A program made the position numbers and the translations under genes. The notes below the pieces were generated by a model. The model did not search any database and was not told the origin of the DNA. It saw only the letters and a program-made list of their open reading frames with translations. DNA of 10,591 nt from Neolecta irregularis DAH-3 (Eukaryota > Ascomycota > Neolectomycetes > Neolectales > Neolectaceae): positions 1 to 10,591 of the forward strand of contig LXFE01004046.1 of the NCBI GenBank assembly GCA_001929475.1, given 5' to 3'. Below, one piece after another: positions 1-7,550 of the stretch; positions within the stretch are counted from its first letter, which is position 1, and each line of letters opens with the position of its first letter.

Positions 1-1392
1 GAGGAGAAGAACCTCATTGTAAATGTCAGCTGATGCCTCAACATTTTCTGGGATGATAGCGTTAAAAATGGCGAAGAGCCTTTCAAGAGGAAAAGCTTTG
101 GGACCGAGGAAACGTTGCGAAATCCATACAATTAAAGAGATATTCAAGAAGGACGTACTTTTATATTGGCCTTAGGTCGAGAGCCAAATTTTCTTTTGCG
201 TCCAGGTTCCCTGCTTTTGGAAAAGAACCTGGCATCGAGCTTTGATGGATTATGACTAGCTAGATATGCAGCAAGAAGGAGAAATTTCCCGTAGGCAGGT
301 AATTGATGTGTACTTTGAACATCGGACTTGAACTGAATTCCTTCCAGAGCAAACTTTTCGCCCGAAAACAGGAACGTTCCAGCCCGATAGAGACGAACCC
401 AATCTGATTTCTCAATTCGACCTTCAACAGCAGGCTCTAGGAAAAGTGGCCATAAGCGAAGAGCCAGTGAACGAAGATCGCATAGATCCCAGGTAAGATT
501 TGAGTACCCTTCTACAATTACGTCAAGATAAGCTTGCCAAACCTCCTCGAGCAGATCGGCATCGTCCTCGTACACAGAGCGATCGAAAGATTCTTCAGCT
601 AGGCACAACTTGAGGATTCGAACAATGTTTTCTTTACCATATGGCGGAAAGTGAATACTGGGAACGCACAGAGAACCAAGTTGCCGAAAGGGAAAACTGC
701 GAAATACAAGAATGACAGTCAAGTTTGCTTCTGTCTGAAGATCAGCGACGTGTATTAAGACCTTGGCGTCACTAATTCTGAAAGGCGAAGTAGAGATGAT
801 AGGGTAGTTGGTGTAAAGTTGGAGGTTAACAATTCATCTGCGTCATCGAGAATCTTGAAAAGTTAGTTTTGATTGAAGGGGCTTGAGAATTGGATTTAAT
901 GAGCACAATGCCAAAGCGTCCCGCGTGAATGTGTTCAATCCCTGATGGCAAGCTCAGTAGAACTATCATACACTTGCAAGAAGGTTATTGAAAATGAAAA
1001 ATCCGTACCAAAGCAATATTTCGGCCAATGTCTTTTAAAAGCGGCGCCATAGAACTTTGCAAAACGGTTAAACTATCCACTGCCGGAAGCTTTGAGCTAG
1101 ATCCGACAAGTCTAGCCACTTCAGTGATGATACTGTCGAAGAGCAAGCGGGGTGTAAAGAACTCCAGGCATGATTTCCACACTGCAGGACGTTCAAGGAG
1201 AGTGAGCAATTCCTTCAAGACTAAGGACTTTCCAGTATTTGGAGGGCCATGGACAATCAGATTTGAAGGCGAGAGGGTTTGCTCAATATTAGATTAATTA
1301 GAAAGTGAGTATTTTACCTCGCTGATAAGAGCGATAAGATTTTGAATCTGACTGTCCCGCCCAGGAATTAAATCGACCAGTTGATCAATCAT
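1..1392 (-). CDS. ORC5: Origin recognition complex subunit 5 (ORC5), 3' end cut by window edge
   Basis: AAA+-type subunit of the origin recognition complex, which binds replication origins in the nucleus and loads MCM. Exons on the minus strand are 1392-1318, 1281-1009, 972-907, 853-773, 734-159 and 123-1; the 398 visible codons read in one frame. Walker A (GPPNTGKS) lies at residues 37-44 and a Walker B-like ILDDADE at 139-145. The ORC5 C-terminal region is recognisable from KFLLLAAYLASHNP and, in the last visible exon, LGPKAFPLERL. Introns are 36, 36, 53, 38 and 35 nt; the third has an exact ACTAAC branch site. The fifth (158-124) has a GTACGT donor but ends in GG, not AG; read through, it gives a stop at 144-146. 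Weak donors GTGCTC and GTGACG are used for introns 3 and 4. The assignment is firm; the boundaries of exon 3 are the least certain part. Confidence 0.93.
124..158 (-). other. ORC5 intron with apparent non-AG (GG) acceptor
   Basis: Joining base 159 to base 123 restores the ORC5 frame in phase 0 and links the basic linker (RKRKFGSRPKANIK) to ISQRFLGPKAFPLERL. The 35-nt length and the GTACGT donor match the other introns here, and CTTTAAT could serve as branch site. The last bases are TATGG. No AG in the following bases gives the right frame: the next one, at CCCAAAG, would delete conserved residues and shift frame. A single A at base 125 would make a normal TATAG acceptor. Confidence 0.6.
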
Positions 1393-1524
1393 AGTAGCCT
1401 TGATCTAAGAAAGGCACCATTTAATTGTGTTTTGAGAATAATTGACCATGATTCCAGAATGGTGGTTGATTTCAGTCGAATCCAAATTAACACCTTGAAT
1501 ATACCGGTTCATCCATCAAGAATC
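1393..1524. promoter_or_regulatory. Divergent ORC5 / mS33 promoter region
   Basis: The 132 bp between the two start codons must hold both 5' UTRs and core promoters of two head-to-head genes. The stretch is moderately AT-rich. I see no convincing TATA box or MCB-type (ACGCGT) cell-cycle element. The frame of mS33 is open through much of this region, with an in-frame ATG at 1459. Confidence 0.45.
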
Positions 1525-1931
1525 ATGGCTCCGCCTGTAGAACGACTGCAAGCTCTGGCAAAAGCTTCTGCAAAAATATTCGGCACGACCTTCAACCCAA
1601 CAGCAATAAGAACAGGCAATAAAGTGCTCAGGCAGCGTCTTCGTGGACCAACTTTACTTGATTATTATCCTCGTCCTATCTATAAATTCAAAGATATTCG
1701 AAAATTCTGGCCTAACATGGGCCTTGATACTGTAGGACCAGTTCTCGACGAACCGGAGCTTGAGCGGCTGGAAGATATTGCATTGTGGGTTCTTTTCTCT
1801 AACTTGGACTAAATTTTCAGACGGAAAGAAAGAGGAAAAAGTGCCCCAAAGAAAGGTACTATACTTCAATCTACTTTGCTGACAATTTCTCAGGTGCTGG
1901 CAAGCGCGCAACTAGTGGAAAGAAGAGATAA
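1525..1931 (+). CDS. RSM27: Mitochondrial small-subunit ribosomal protein mS33 (Rsm27/MRPS33 family)
   Basis: Small basic protein of the mitochondrial ribosome small subunit. Exons 1525-1784, 1821-1855 and 1894-1931 give 110 residues, about the usual fungal length. The N-terminal MAPPVERLQALAKASAKIFG, then TTFNP, RTGNKVLRQRLRGP and YYPRP, is the conserved mS33 core, and the protein ends in a lysine/arginine-rich tail (RKERGKSAPKKGAGKRATS). Introns are 36 nt (GTGGGT donor, TTTTCAG acceptor) and 38 nt (GTACTA donor, TGCTGAC branch, TTTCTCAG acceptor). I chose ATG 1525 because the family similarity begins there. An in-frame ATG at 1459 would add 22 residues, a possible targeting extension, but I see no similarity to support it. 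Its promoter is shared with ORC5. Confidence 0.9.
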
Positions 1932-2092
1932 AAGGTATTCGGTATCGTTGGTGTATTCTGCTTTTCCATGGACTGTTCGTGCTATTTGGATATATGTAAT
2001 GTAATGGTATCATATGCATTCAATCATATGACCAAAAGGTGTCTCCATCAGTTTCTGCGCTCAGGGTTTCTGCTTTCAGTTGTATCCACTTC

Positions 2093-2317
2093 ATGTCTGT
2101 GACTCGACGCCCTTTTCTAATCTCCCGGTAAATATGACCTTGTATCATACTAGACAGTATCTCTTACTTCTCTAGGATCGCAGACCCGATATTTGGCATA
2201 GCCTGTGGATACATGAGCTACTATCTTCACGAACGTGAAAATCCTAGAGCGCCGGGGCATTCGCTCATAGATCTTATCGAACGGAAATGGAAGAACAGCG
2301 AGTCTCCCGCATACTGA
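2093..2317 (+). CDS. NCE101: NCE101-type small single-pass membrane protein
   Basis: Two exons, 2093-2127 and 2176-2317, joined across a 48-nt intron (GTAAAT donor, TCTCTAG acceptor), give a 58-residue protein. After a short basic start (MSVTRRPFLISR), IADPIFGIACGYMSYYLHER reads as one membrane-spanning segment followed by a charged tail (APGHSLIDLIERKWK). The order, namely an S-(K/R)-x-x-DP entry into the helix, a YY-x-x-ER exit and GH-x-L-x-x-LI-x-x-(K/R)W, matches the fungal NCE101 family, named after a yeast gene linked to non-classical protein export; its biochemical role is poorly defined. The intron splits the Arg codon before the membrane segment, so neither exon is long enough to be called alone. 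The start is the first ATG in frame after a 161-bp gap from mS33. Confidence 0.83.
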
Positions 2318-2592
2318 ATATTGCGATGAAACATGCTTTGGAGGTGTATCGGTTGGAGCCGACTGTATCCTGTTTTTCCCTCATACAAAGGCTTATTTTA
2401 TTTTGAACTCGGCGAGTTTCGCACGCCAATTATTCCTCAACTCGTTTTGTTTAAGGTTTTGAGTCACGGCCTTTTCATAATACAATCATTCATTTATTTC
2501 CAAGGTATAGAGGCCCGCGTCATTGTTCATCTATTTTTCTCATTGTTCGTCCTGTGCTCGCTGTATAATATCTTTCGGTATATCACCTCAAA

Positions 2593-2760
2593 ATGAATTT
2601 GGTATCTAATCAAATTTCGAGGCTGCAACAAGAGAAAGCCTACGGAGTGCTCTTTTGGGATTGTTTCCAAGGCCTCGGTTCAGATAACACCACCCTTGTA
2701 GCTCTGATCGGTAGATATCTAGCGGTTTTACCAAAACTTGTTCCATCTGCCGAAACGTGA
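2593..2760 (+). CDS. Possible small hypothetical ORF, unrecognised
   Basis: Starts at an ATG in good fungal context (AAAATGA) and runs 55 codons to TGA. The product (begins MNLVSNQISRLQQEKAYGVL) has a polar, possibly helical start and a hydrophobic stretch (LVALIGRYLAVLPKLVP). A strong-looking donor, GTGAGT, begins at 2757, just before the stop. Splicing it to CCAG at 2837 would add a short basic tail (YLKYYTRSRYRRVL), but that intron would be 81 nt, unlike any other here. There is no similarity I recognise. It may be chance. Confidence 0.15.
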   Translation: MNLVSNQISRLQQEKAYGVLFWDCFQGLGSDNTTLVALIGRYLAVLPKLVPSAET

Positions 2761-3217
2761 GTCATGCAAGGTGCAAGGGTTATGTGTTCCCTTGTATGAT
2801 GTCTTGTGACGCTCGTGCCGATAGAAGAATTCTCCAGGTATCTCAAATATTATACTAGATCTCGATATCGTCGCGTTCTCTAAAGCTGCGACCGAAAAGA
2901 CGTTGTGTTCATGTTTCGAGAGCAGACTACAGAATATAATACAACAAGCATCTGAGAGACAACTTATCGTCTGAGGATAAACGATGACCTGGCAGTTTCC
3001 AGCCAATCATAGCATGGGATCTTTGTAATGACGACACCAAACTGTTTTTATTCACCTATTGTTTATCTATCAGTGTCATTGGAGGTTTAAATCCTCAGGC
3101 ACATGAGCAAGCAAGATCGGTGATACAAAACAGGAAGCAAAACAAGCAAAACTGCATGTTTTGTAGATACATTTAAGTTATCTAGGTAATGCTGTTCGTA
3201 GGTACTAAAGTTTATTC

Positions 3218-3293
3218 GTCCACCACCATCCACCTCCCATCCCTCTTATCCTTTTGTTTCTGCAAACTTTCCCCTTTCCTGCCCTTTTACGAT
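3218..3293 (+). promoter_or_regulatory. Pyrimidine-rich tract upstream of the PIN4-like gene
   Basis: About 75 bases that are mostly C and T (for example CCACCACCATCCACCTCCC, then CTTTCCCCTTTCCTGCCC) end 12 nt before the start codon at 3306. Such tracts commonly mark fungal transcription start regions. The transcription start itself cannot be placed from sequence. Confidence 0.45.
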
Positions 3294-3305
3294 CCGTTAC
3301 GACAT

Positions 3306-4656
3306 ATGGATTCATTCCACTATGATAACCCGGCAGCATCGCATTTTGAGTCAATTTTCAGTTCTCCTGCGTCCCAAAATGTCCATCTTTCGCCCTCTCC
3401 GAATCGATTCGACAGTCAGCCGCGAAGCGCCACCGGAGTTTTGCGGAATTCGCGATCTAGGGCAAAGCTCCCTACTGTATATTCTTTGAGCGAGTGTTGG
3501 ATTGACTGCTTGTAGCACTGGTTGTCCGACGATCCGAGTCCGACTAGAGATGCTTTCAGCAATGAAGCCAATTCCACTGAGGAGGACCAAGAGGTCATCC
3601 CAACTGCTGTTGTCATCAAGAACATTCCTTTTGCAATAAAGAAGGAGCAATTGCTGGAGATCATGGTACCGATAAACCATTACTATGGCTAATCTCTATC
3701 TAGGAAGATATTGGCCTGCCAAAACCATATGCATTCAACTACCATTTTGACAATGGGATGTTTCGGGGACTCGCATTCGCCAATTTCCATACTCCTGATG
3801 ATACAGATATGATTGTTACAGTTTTGAACGGATACGATATACAAGGTCGTAAACTTCGCGTAGAGTATAAGAAAGTATTGCCGGCTGCGGATCGCGAGCG
3901 AATTGAGCGTGAGAAGGCTGAAAAAAGAAGGCTTATGGAGGAGATGGGACTTGTTACTGGACAGATGCAATCTAGTTTGAGTCTCAACCCTGGTCCCATC
4001 AAAGCTCCAAAGCCAAAATTGGGTATGTATCACATTCGAATACAACTTACTGTCAAGATATCGATATGAACGATCCAGACACGCTAGAGCTCTATTCTCA
4101 AGTTTTGCTTTTCCGGGATGATAAATCACGCGTTGAATTAGAATTCACCCCGACGCTTACACCTACTCAACGACGAATCGTCCACGTCATTGCATCTAAA
4201 CTTGGGCTGGAGCATGGAAGCAGGGGTGAGGGTGACCAGCGGCGCGTATGCGTTATGCGACCGGCTGTGATTCAGCCTAGTTTAAAGGTACGATTTAGGA
4301 TATCTAGCACGCTGATGATCTAGGCAAGACCGTCTTTTGCTACGCTTGGAAGATCGTCAAACCGAGCTCTGCTTGATCCAACTGGAACCTCTGCATCTTT
4401 TAGTTCTCGAATGAAACCTATGAAATCTTTTGCAGATCTTCGAAGTGCAGCACCGCAACGACGCCCGAGTCCTATTTCCTTTGATATCCGGGTCGATAGC
4501 CCAAATGGGCTAATGGGACCAATGAATCTCTCCATGCCCTTTCGACAACCGCGAGGCCCAGAAGTTGGAAAGGACTTTCTTTACCGCAAGACCCCTGGGA
4601 CGTCGCAGACACCGGCTGAATTGGAAGTTCAAAGTGTTCCGATTGAAGTTGAGTAA
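3306..4656 (+). CDS. PIN4: PIN4-like RNA-binding protein (RRM + R3H)
   Basis: Exons 3306-3476, 3516-3665, 3704-4022, 4058-4287 and 4324-4656 give 400 residues. A Ser-rich, low-complexity N-terminus precedes an RRM at about 87-164, with RNP2 VVIKNI (89-94), RNP1 RGLAFANF (128-135) and GRKLRVEYKK closing it. A charged helix (DRERIEREKAEKRRL) leads to an R3H domain, with the R-x3-H pair at Arg253/His257 and LGLEHGSRGEGDQR after it. The C-terminus is Ser/Pro-rich and disordered. Domain order and wording match the fungal PIN4/Cip family, implicated in stress and checkpoint control of mRNAs. Budding-yeast Pin4 is longer (668 residues), so the tail here is short. Introns are 39, 38, 35 and 36 nt. 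The first (3477-3515) has an in-frame GTATAT...TTGTAG boundary and interrupts a poorly conserved region, so it is the least constrained. Confidence 0.92.
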
Positions 4657-4941
4657 AATGTGGAGCTATCTCATGATATAAATGATATTTTATGTTGACG
4701 ACTGATGTTCTCTTTAATATGTTTTTTGTTCATCGATGGCGCTTGCTGGCTTGTAAGGCGCGATCTGCTTGACTTGATAAATACGAGGTTTTATCGACGA
4801 TAATATATATAGGCAATATACGTGCATAAAAGCCTTGTATCTTCCTGAGGCGGGTTTATTGGAGGTTGAATATTAAACAGGTTGCCTACTCCGCAACCAC
4901 ACTGTCCACCCAACTGTCCTTGTTTCTAATTGGAAATAAAC
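4657..4941 (+). promoter_or_regulatory. PIN4-cofilin intergenic region with TATA-like element
   Basis: This 285-bp stretch carries the 3' UTR of the PIN4-like gene and the cofilin promoter. The clearest element is TAATATATATA at 4801-4811, about 130 bp before the cofilin start codon, which would suit a TATA box for a highly expressed gene. A C-rich run (CACTGTCCACCCAACTGTCC) at about 4900-4919 may mark the start region. Element identity is inferred from position and composition only. Confidence 0.35.
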
Positions 4942-5509
4942 ATGGTACCGCATTTCGTCAAACCAAAAATTAAACTCTAGGCTCGTTCAGGCGTAAGTGT
5001 CGATAAGGAATGCAACAATGCATTTCAGGATCTCAAACTGGGCAAGAAATTTCACTACGTCATCTTCAAGCTCGACAGCGACGCAAAGAACATCGTTGTT
5101 GATAAGATTGGCGCAAAAAGCAGTGAGGAGAAGGCGAGCAAGATGGATAGCAAGGAGATCTATGAAGAGTTCATTGAACATCTTCCAGAGACCGATTGCC
5201 GATACGCTATCTATGACTTTCAGTATGTAAAAAGCGCAGAAGAAGGATTCAGGAGCAAGATTGTCTTTATTGCTTGGTATACATGATCTGCGTTGCGACT
5301 GCTGACGAATCCAGGAGCCCAGATGAGAGCTCAGTGAAATCCAAAGTACCTTTCAAACAACGGCGATAGCTGACATATAGATGGTTTATGCTTCATCAAA
5401 GGAGATACTTCGCACGCTGTTTAGTGGGGTTGGAGTGGAATTGCAAGCGACTGCACTCGATGAAGTCGACTATGCAAGTGTTTTAGAGAAATGCAATCGC
5501 GGAAATTGA
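4942..5509 (+). CDS. COF1: ADF/cofilin, actin-severing protein
   Basis: Binds and severs actin filaments in the cytoplasm and cortical patches. Exons 4942-4944, 4981-5276, 5315-5345 and 5381-5509 give 152 residues. The coding part of exon 1 is the start codon alone, followed by a 36-nt intron. The protein then opens ARSGVSVDKEC, with the conserved N-terminal Ser at residue 4 as the usual site of inhibitory phosphorylation in the family. Diagnostic blocks follow: FQDLKLGKKFHYVIFKL, LPETDCRYAIYDFQY, KIVFIAWSPD and SKMVYASSKEILR, the actin-binding long helix. Introns are 36, 38 and 35 nt; two have GTAC donors and the second (GTATAC) splits the Trp codon of IAW. At 152 residues it is about 10 longer than yeast cofilin, from a Lys/Ser/Glu-rich insertion (GAKSSEEKASKMDSKE) before LPE. 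Confidence 0.96.
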
Positions 5510-5694
5510 ATAGCTATAATGGATTAGTACGACTCGTACCAAGTGCTTTTGGTGTTGTGTACTGTGACGTGCGGTATGAACATGATCCAGTTCCTAGTTC
5601 CTGTTTAGATGCTCAGTCGTGATTCTGATGTATTCTTTAAAGTTTTTTTATTTTGTCGATATAGCGGTAAAAAAGTTTTGCGACTTTACATACG
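5510..5694 (+). promoter_or_regulatory. Cofilin-NOP2 intergenic region
   Basis: This 185-bp spacer holds the cofilin 3' end and the NOP2 promoter. A T-rich tract (TTTAAAGTTTTTTTATTTTG) lies about 35-60 bp before the NOP2 ATG. A short perfect inverted repeat GTACGA-C-TCGTAC occurs at 5527-5539, just after the cofilin stop. I see no exact PAC or RRPE ribosome-biogenesis box. Confidence 0.35.
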
Positions 5695-7493
5695 ATGGGT
5701 CGTCGACAACGAAATAAACAGCCAGCTCCAGATTCTCTAAAGCAAAAGTCTGGTCATGGCATAAACAAAGGAACAGACTCACGAAAGCCAAGACCTGGAA
5801 AGAAGGTCAATGGCCATGCTAAGAAAATTGTTCAGCCGACGGAACCGGAAAAAATATCCCTGTTCCGAGATTCAGATGGAGAATTTGAACAAGACGGGTT
5901 ACGTTTAAATTTTGCACTAGTTGATGAAAGAGACGAAGAATTTCCAGATGAAGAGAGTTTTCCGTCAAACGACGAGATGGTATGCGCTAACGAGGGAATC
6001 TTTAACCCGCAGGATGAAGTATCAGATATCATGTTCAGTGACGATGACGGCGATCTTGATCTTAAATATGCCAATATGGAAGCCATGTCGTCTCGGTTAG
6101 ACGCAAAAGCACAAATAGAAGCGGACGAAGCGGAAGCTGAATTGAAAACCAATATCGCGGATAAGATTTGTGTGCTTCCGTCTGAGATTGAAGAGACAAC
6201 CAACCTTGCTCCGATTCAGATGCGTATACAAGAGATATCTAGGATACTGTCGGATATTAAGAATTTCGGAGAACAAGGACGGAGTAGAAGCGAATATGTT
6301 TTGCAGATCATTCGTGATATTTCAGTATATTATGGGTATTCAGAGTTTCTGGCAGAAAAGCTGTTCAATATGTTTTCAGTACAAGAGGTATTTCTTCCGA
6401 GAATCAATTTACTATTTCAAGGCGATTGAATTTTTCGAAGCCAACGAGGTCGCGAGGCCTGTCACAATACGGACGAATACGCTCAAAACAAGAAGACGAA
6501 ATCTTGCCCAAGCTCTGATCGCCAGGGGAGTCAACCTGGATCCACTCGGAAAATGGACAAAAGTCGGTCTTCAAGTCTTTGATAGTCAAGTTCCGATTGG
6601 TACTTTTTATTTTTAAACTTTTTAATCAACAGGTGCAACGCCAGAGTATTTAGCTGGGCACTACATGATCCAGGCTGCATCGTCTTTTCTTCCTGTTATT
6701 GCATTAGCACCGCAGCCGAATGAACGTATTCTTGATATGTCTGCGGCACCTGGTGGGAAAACAACGTATATCGCCGCTCTCCTCAAAAATACCGGCTGTG
6801 TGTTTGCTAATGATTCTAATAAAGACCGCGCAAAGGGTCTTGTTGCGAATATTCACCGGCTGGGTGTGAGAAATACTGTTGTGTGCAGTTATGATGGGCG
6901 AGAGTTTCCAAAGGTCATTGGCGGATTCGATCGCGTGCTATTGGATGCACCCTGCAGCGGAACGGGAGTTATCAGCAAGGATCCTAGCGTGAAAACGAAT
7001 AAAGTACTCTGTATGGGATGTCGTGTTTGACATGTAGACCGAAAAAGACTTTATTGACCTGCCGCATATCCAAAAGCAGCTTATTCTTGCCGCGATCGAC
7101 TCTGTAGATGCGTCTTCGAAAACGGGTGGATATATCGTATACGCAACATGTTCGGTAACTGTTGACGAGAACGAGGCTGTGGTAGAGTATGCACTGAAAA
7201 AGCGGGCGAATGTCAAACTTGTGCCTACCGGACTGGATTTCGGCAAAGAGGGTTTTGTGCGGTTTCGAGGAAAAACATTCAACTCCAAGATGAATCTCAC
7301 TCGGAGATACTATCCGCATGTGCACAACATGGATGGATTTTTCGTAGCTAAATTCAAAAAGGTGGAGAATACGCCAATATTGGTGCTGGACATGAATGTT
7401 GAGGAACAAGGCCAGTTTGATAGCGATGAAGACCGCAAGTACATTTTAGAGAGTTTATCTCGGTTGAGAAAGAGAAAAGGTGCAAGGGCGTAG
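5695..7493 (+). CDS. NOP2: NOP2, nucleolar 25S rRNA cytosine-C5 methyltransferase
   Basis: Methylates a conserved cytosine of the large-subunit rRNA and is needed for 60S assembly in the nucleolus. Exons 5695-6387, 6422-6599, 6633-7003 and 7038-7493 give 565 residues (yeast Nop2 is 618). The N-terminal 50 residues are basic ([10 protein letters not shown]... [15 protein letters not shown]), suiting nuclear and nucleolar import, followed by an acidic stretch. [20 protein letters not shown] begins the RsmB/Nop2 core at about 235. The SAM-binding loop is [14 protein letters not shown] (from 325). The two cysteines of the m5C mechanism are present: Cys398 in DAPCSGTG (motif IV) and Cys452 in YATCS (motif VI). 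The C-terminus is short and basic ([10 protein letters not shown]). Introns are 34, 33 and 34 nt. The start is the first in-frame ATG and matches the family's MGRRxR opening. Confidence 0.97.
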
Positions 7494-7550
7494 ACAGTTT
7501 GTAGATTTTGGAGGTTGGGTGACAAACCAACAACTGCACAGCTTCTCGGG
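7494..7550 (+). promoter_or_regulatory. 57-bp NOP2-striatin spacer
   Basis: Only 57 bp separate the NOP2 stop (7491-7493) from the first ATG of the striatin gene (7551). The striatin frame is open back to at least a TTG at 7515 with no earlier ATG. Poly(A) signals of NOP2 and the promoter of striatin must overlap each other's coding sequence or be very compact. Confidence 0.5.

Larger units (their letters stand above)
2318..3305. other. Gap of about 1 kb without an assignable gene
   Basis: This is the only long gene-free stretch. The plus strand holds an ATG ORF at 2333-2596 (87 codons, hydrophobic, T-rich) starting 15 nt after the NCE101 stop. Its stop overlaps the ATG of a second ORF at 2593-2760 (55 codons, AAAATGA start context) whose last codons run into a good GTGAGT donor at 2757. 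An open stretch at 2825-2971 ends in TGA; a 31-nt intron-like sequence (2794-2824, GTATGA...GATAG) lies just before it. None resembles a family I know and I found no consistent spliced model joining them. 3' UTR of NCE101, a non-coding RNA, a degraded gene and a fast-evolving small gene are all possible. I see no tRNA or snoRNA. Confidence 0.4.

Noticed and set aside
1028-1297. Plus-strand ORF of 89 codons
   Set aside because: It is the antisense shadow of ORC5 exon 2, which carries the Walker A motif.
2333-2596. 87-codon hydrophobic ORF as a separate membrane protein gene
   Set aside because: It starts 15 nt after the NCE101 stop, leaving no room for a promoter, and T-rich DNA gives hydrophobic translations by chance; kept only as part of the gap description.
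2793-2975. C-box-like TATGATGT followed by CTGA, a possible box C/D snoRNA
   Set aside because: The spacing of about 155 nt or more is too large and there are no flanking terminal stem or C'/D' boxes.
2728-3006. 92-codon minus-strand ORF in the gap
   Set aside because: It lacks an ATG (it opens at TTG, with a TGA just upstream in frame), shows no family similarity, and no short-intron model extends it.
3081-3097. GAGG-TTTAAAT-CCTC hairpin resembling a tRNA T-arm
   Set aside because: The stem is only 4 bp and I find no matching acceptor stem, anticodon arm or D-arm upstream.
3147-3163. Perfect 6-bp hairpin CAAAAC-TGCAT-GTTTTG
   Set aside because: A stem this short is expected by chance in AT-rich DNA and has no clear role; it lies about 140 bp before PIN4.
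4303-4323. CTGATGA C-box-like motif in PIN4 intron 4
   Set aside because: The intron is only 36 nt, too short for a snoRNA; the motif is the probable branch site.
5832-6203. 123-codon minus-strand ORF, Ser-rich
   Set aside because: It is antisense to the acidic region of NOP2; Glu/Asp codons read backwards give Ser and Leu.
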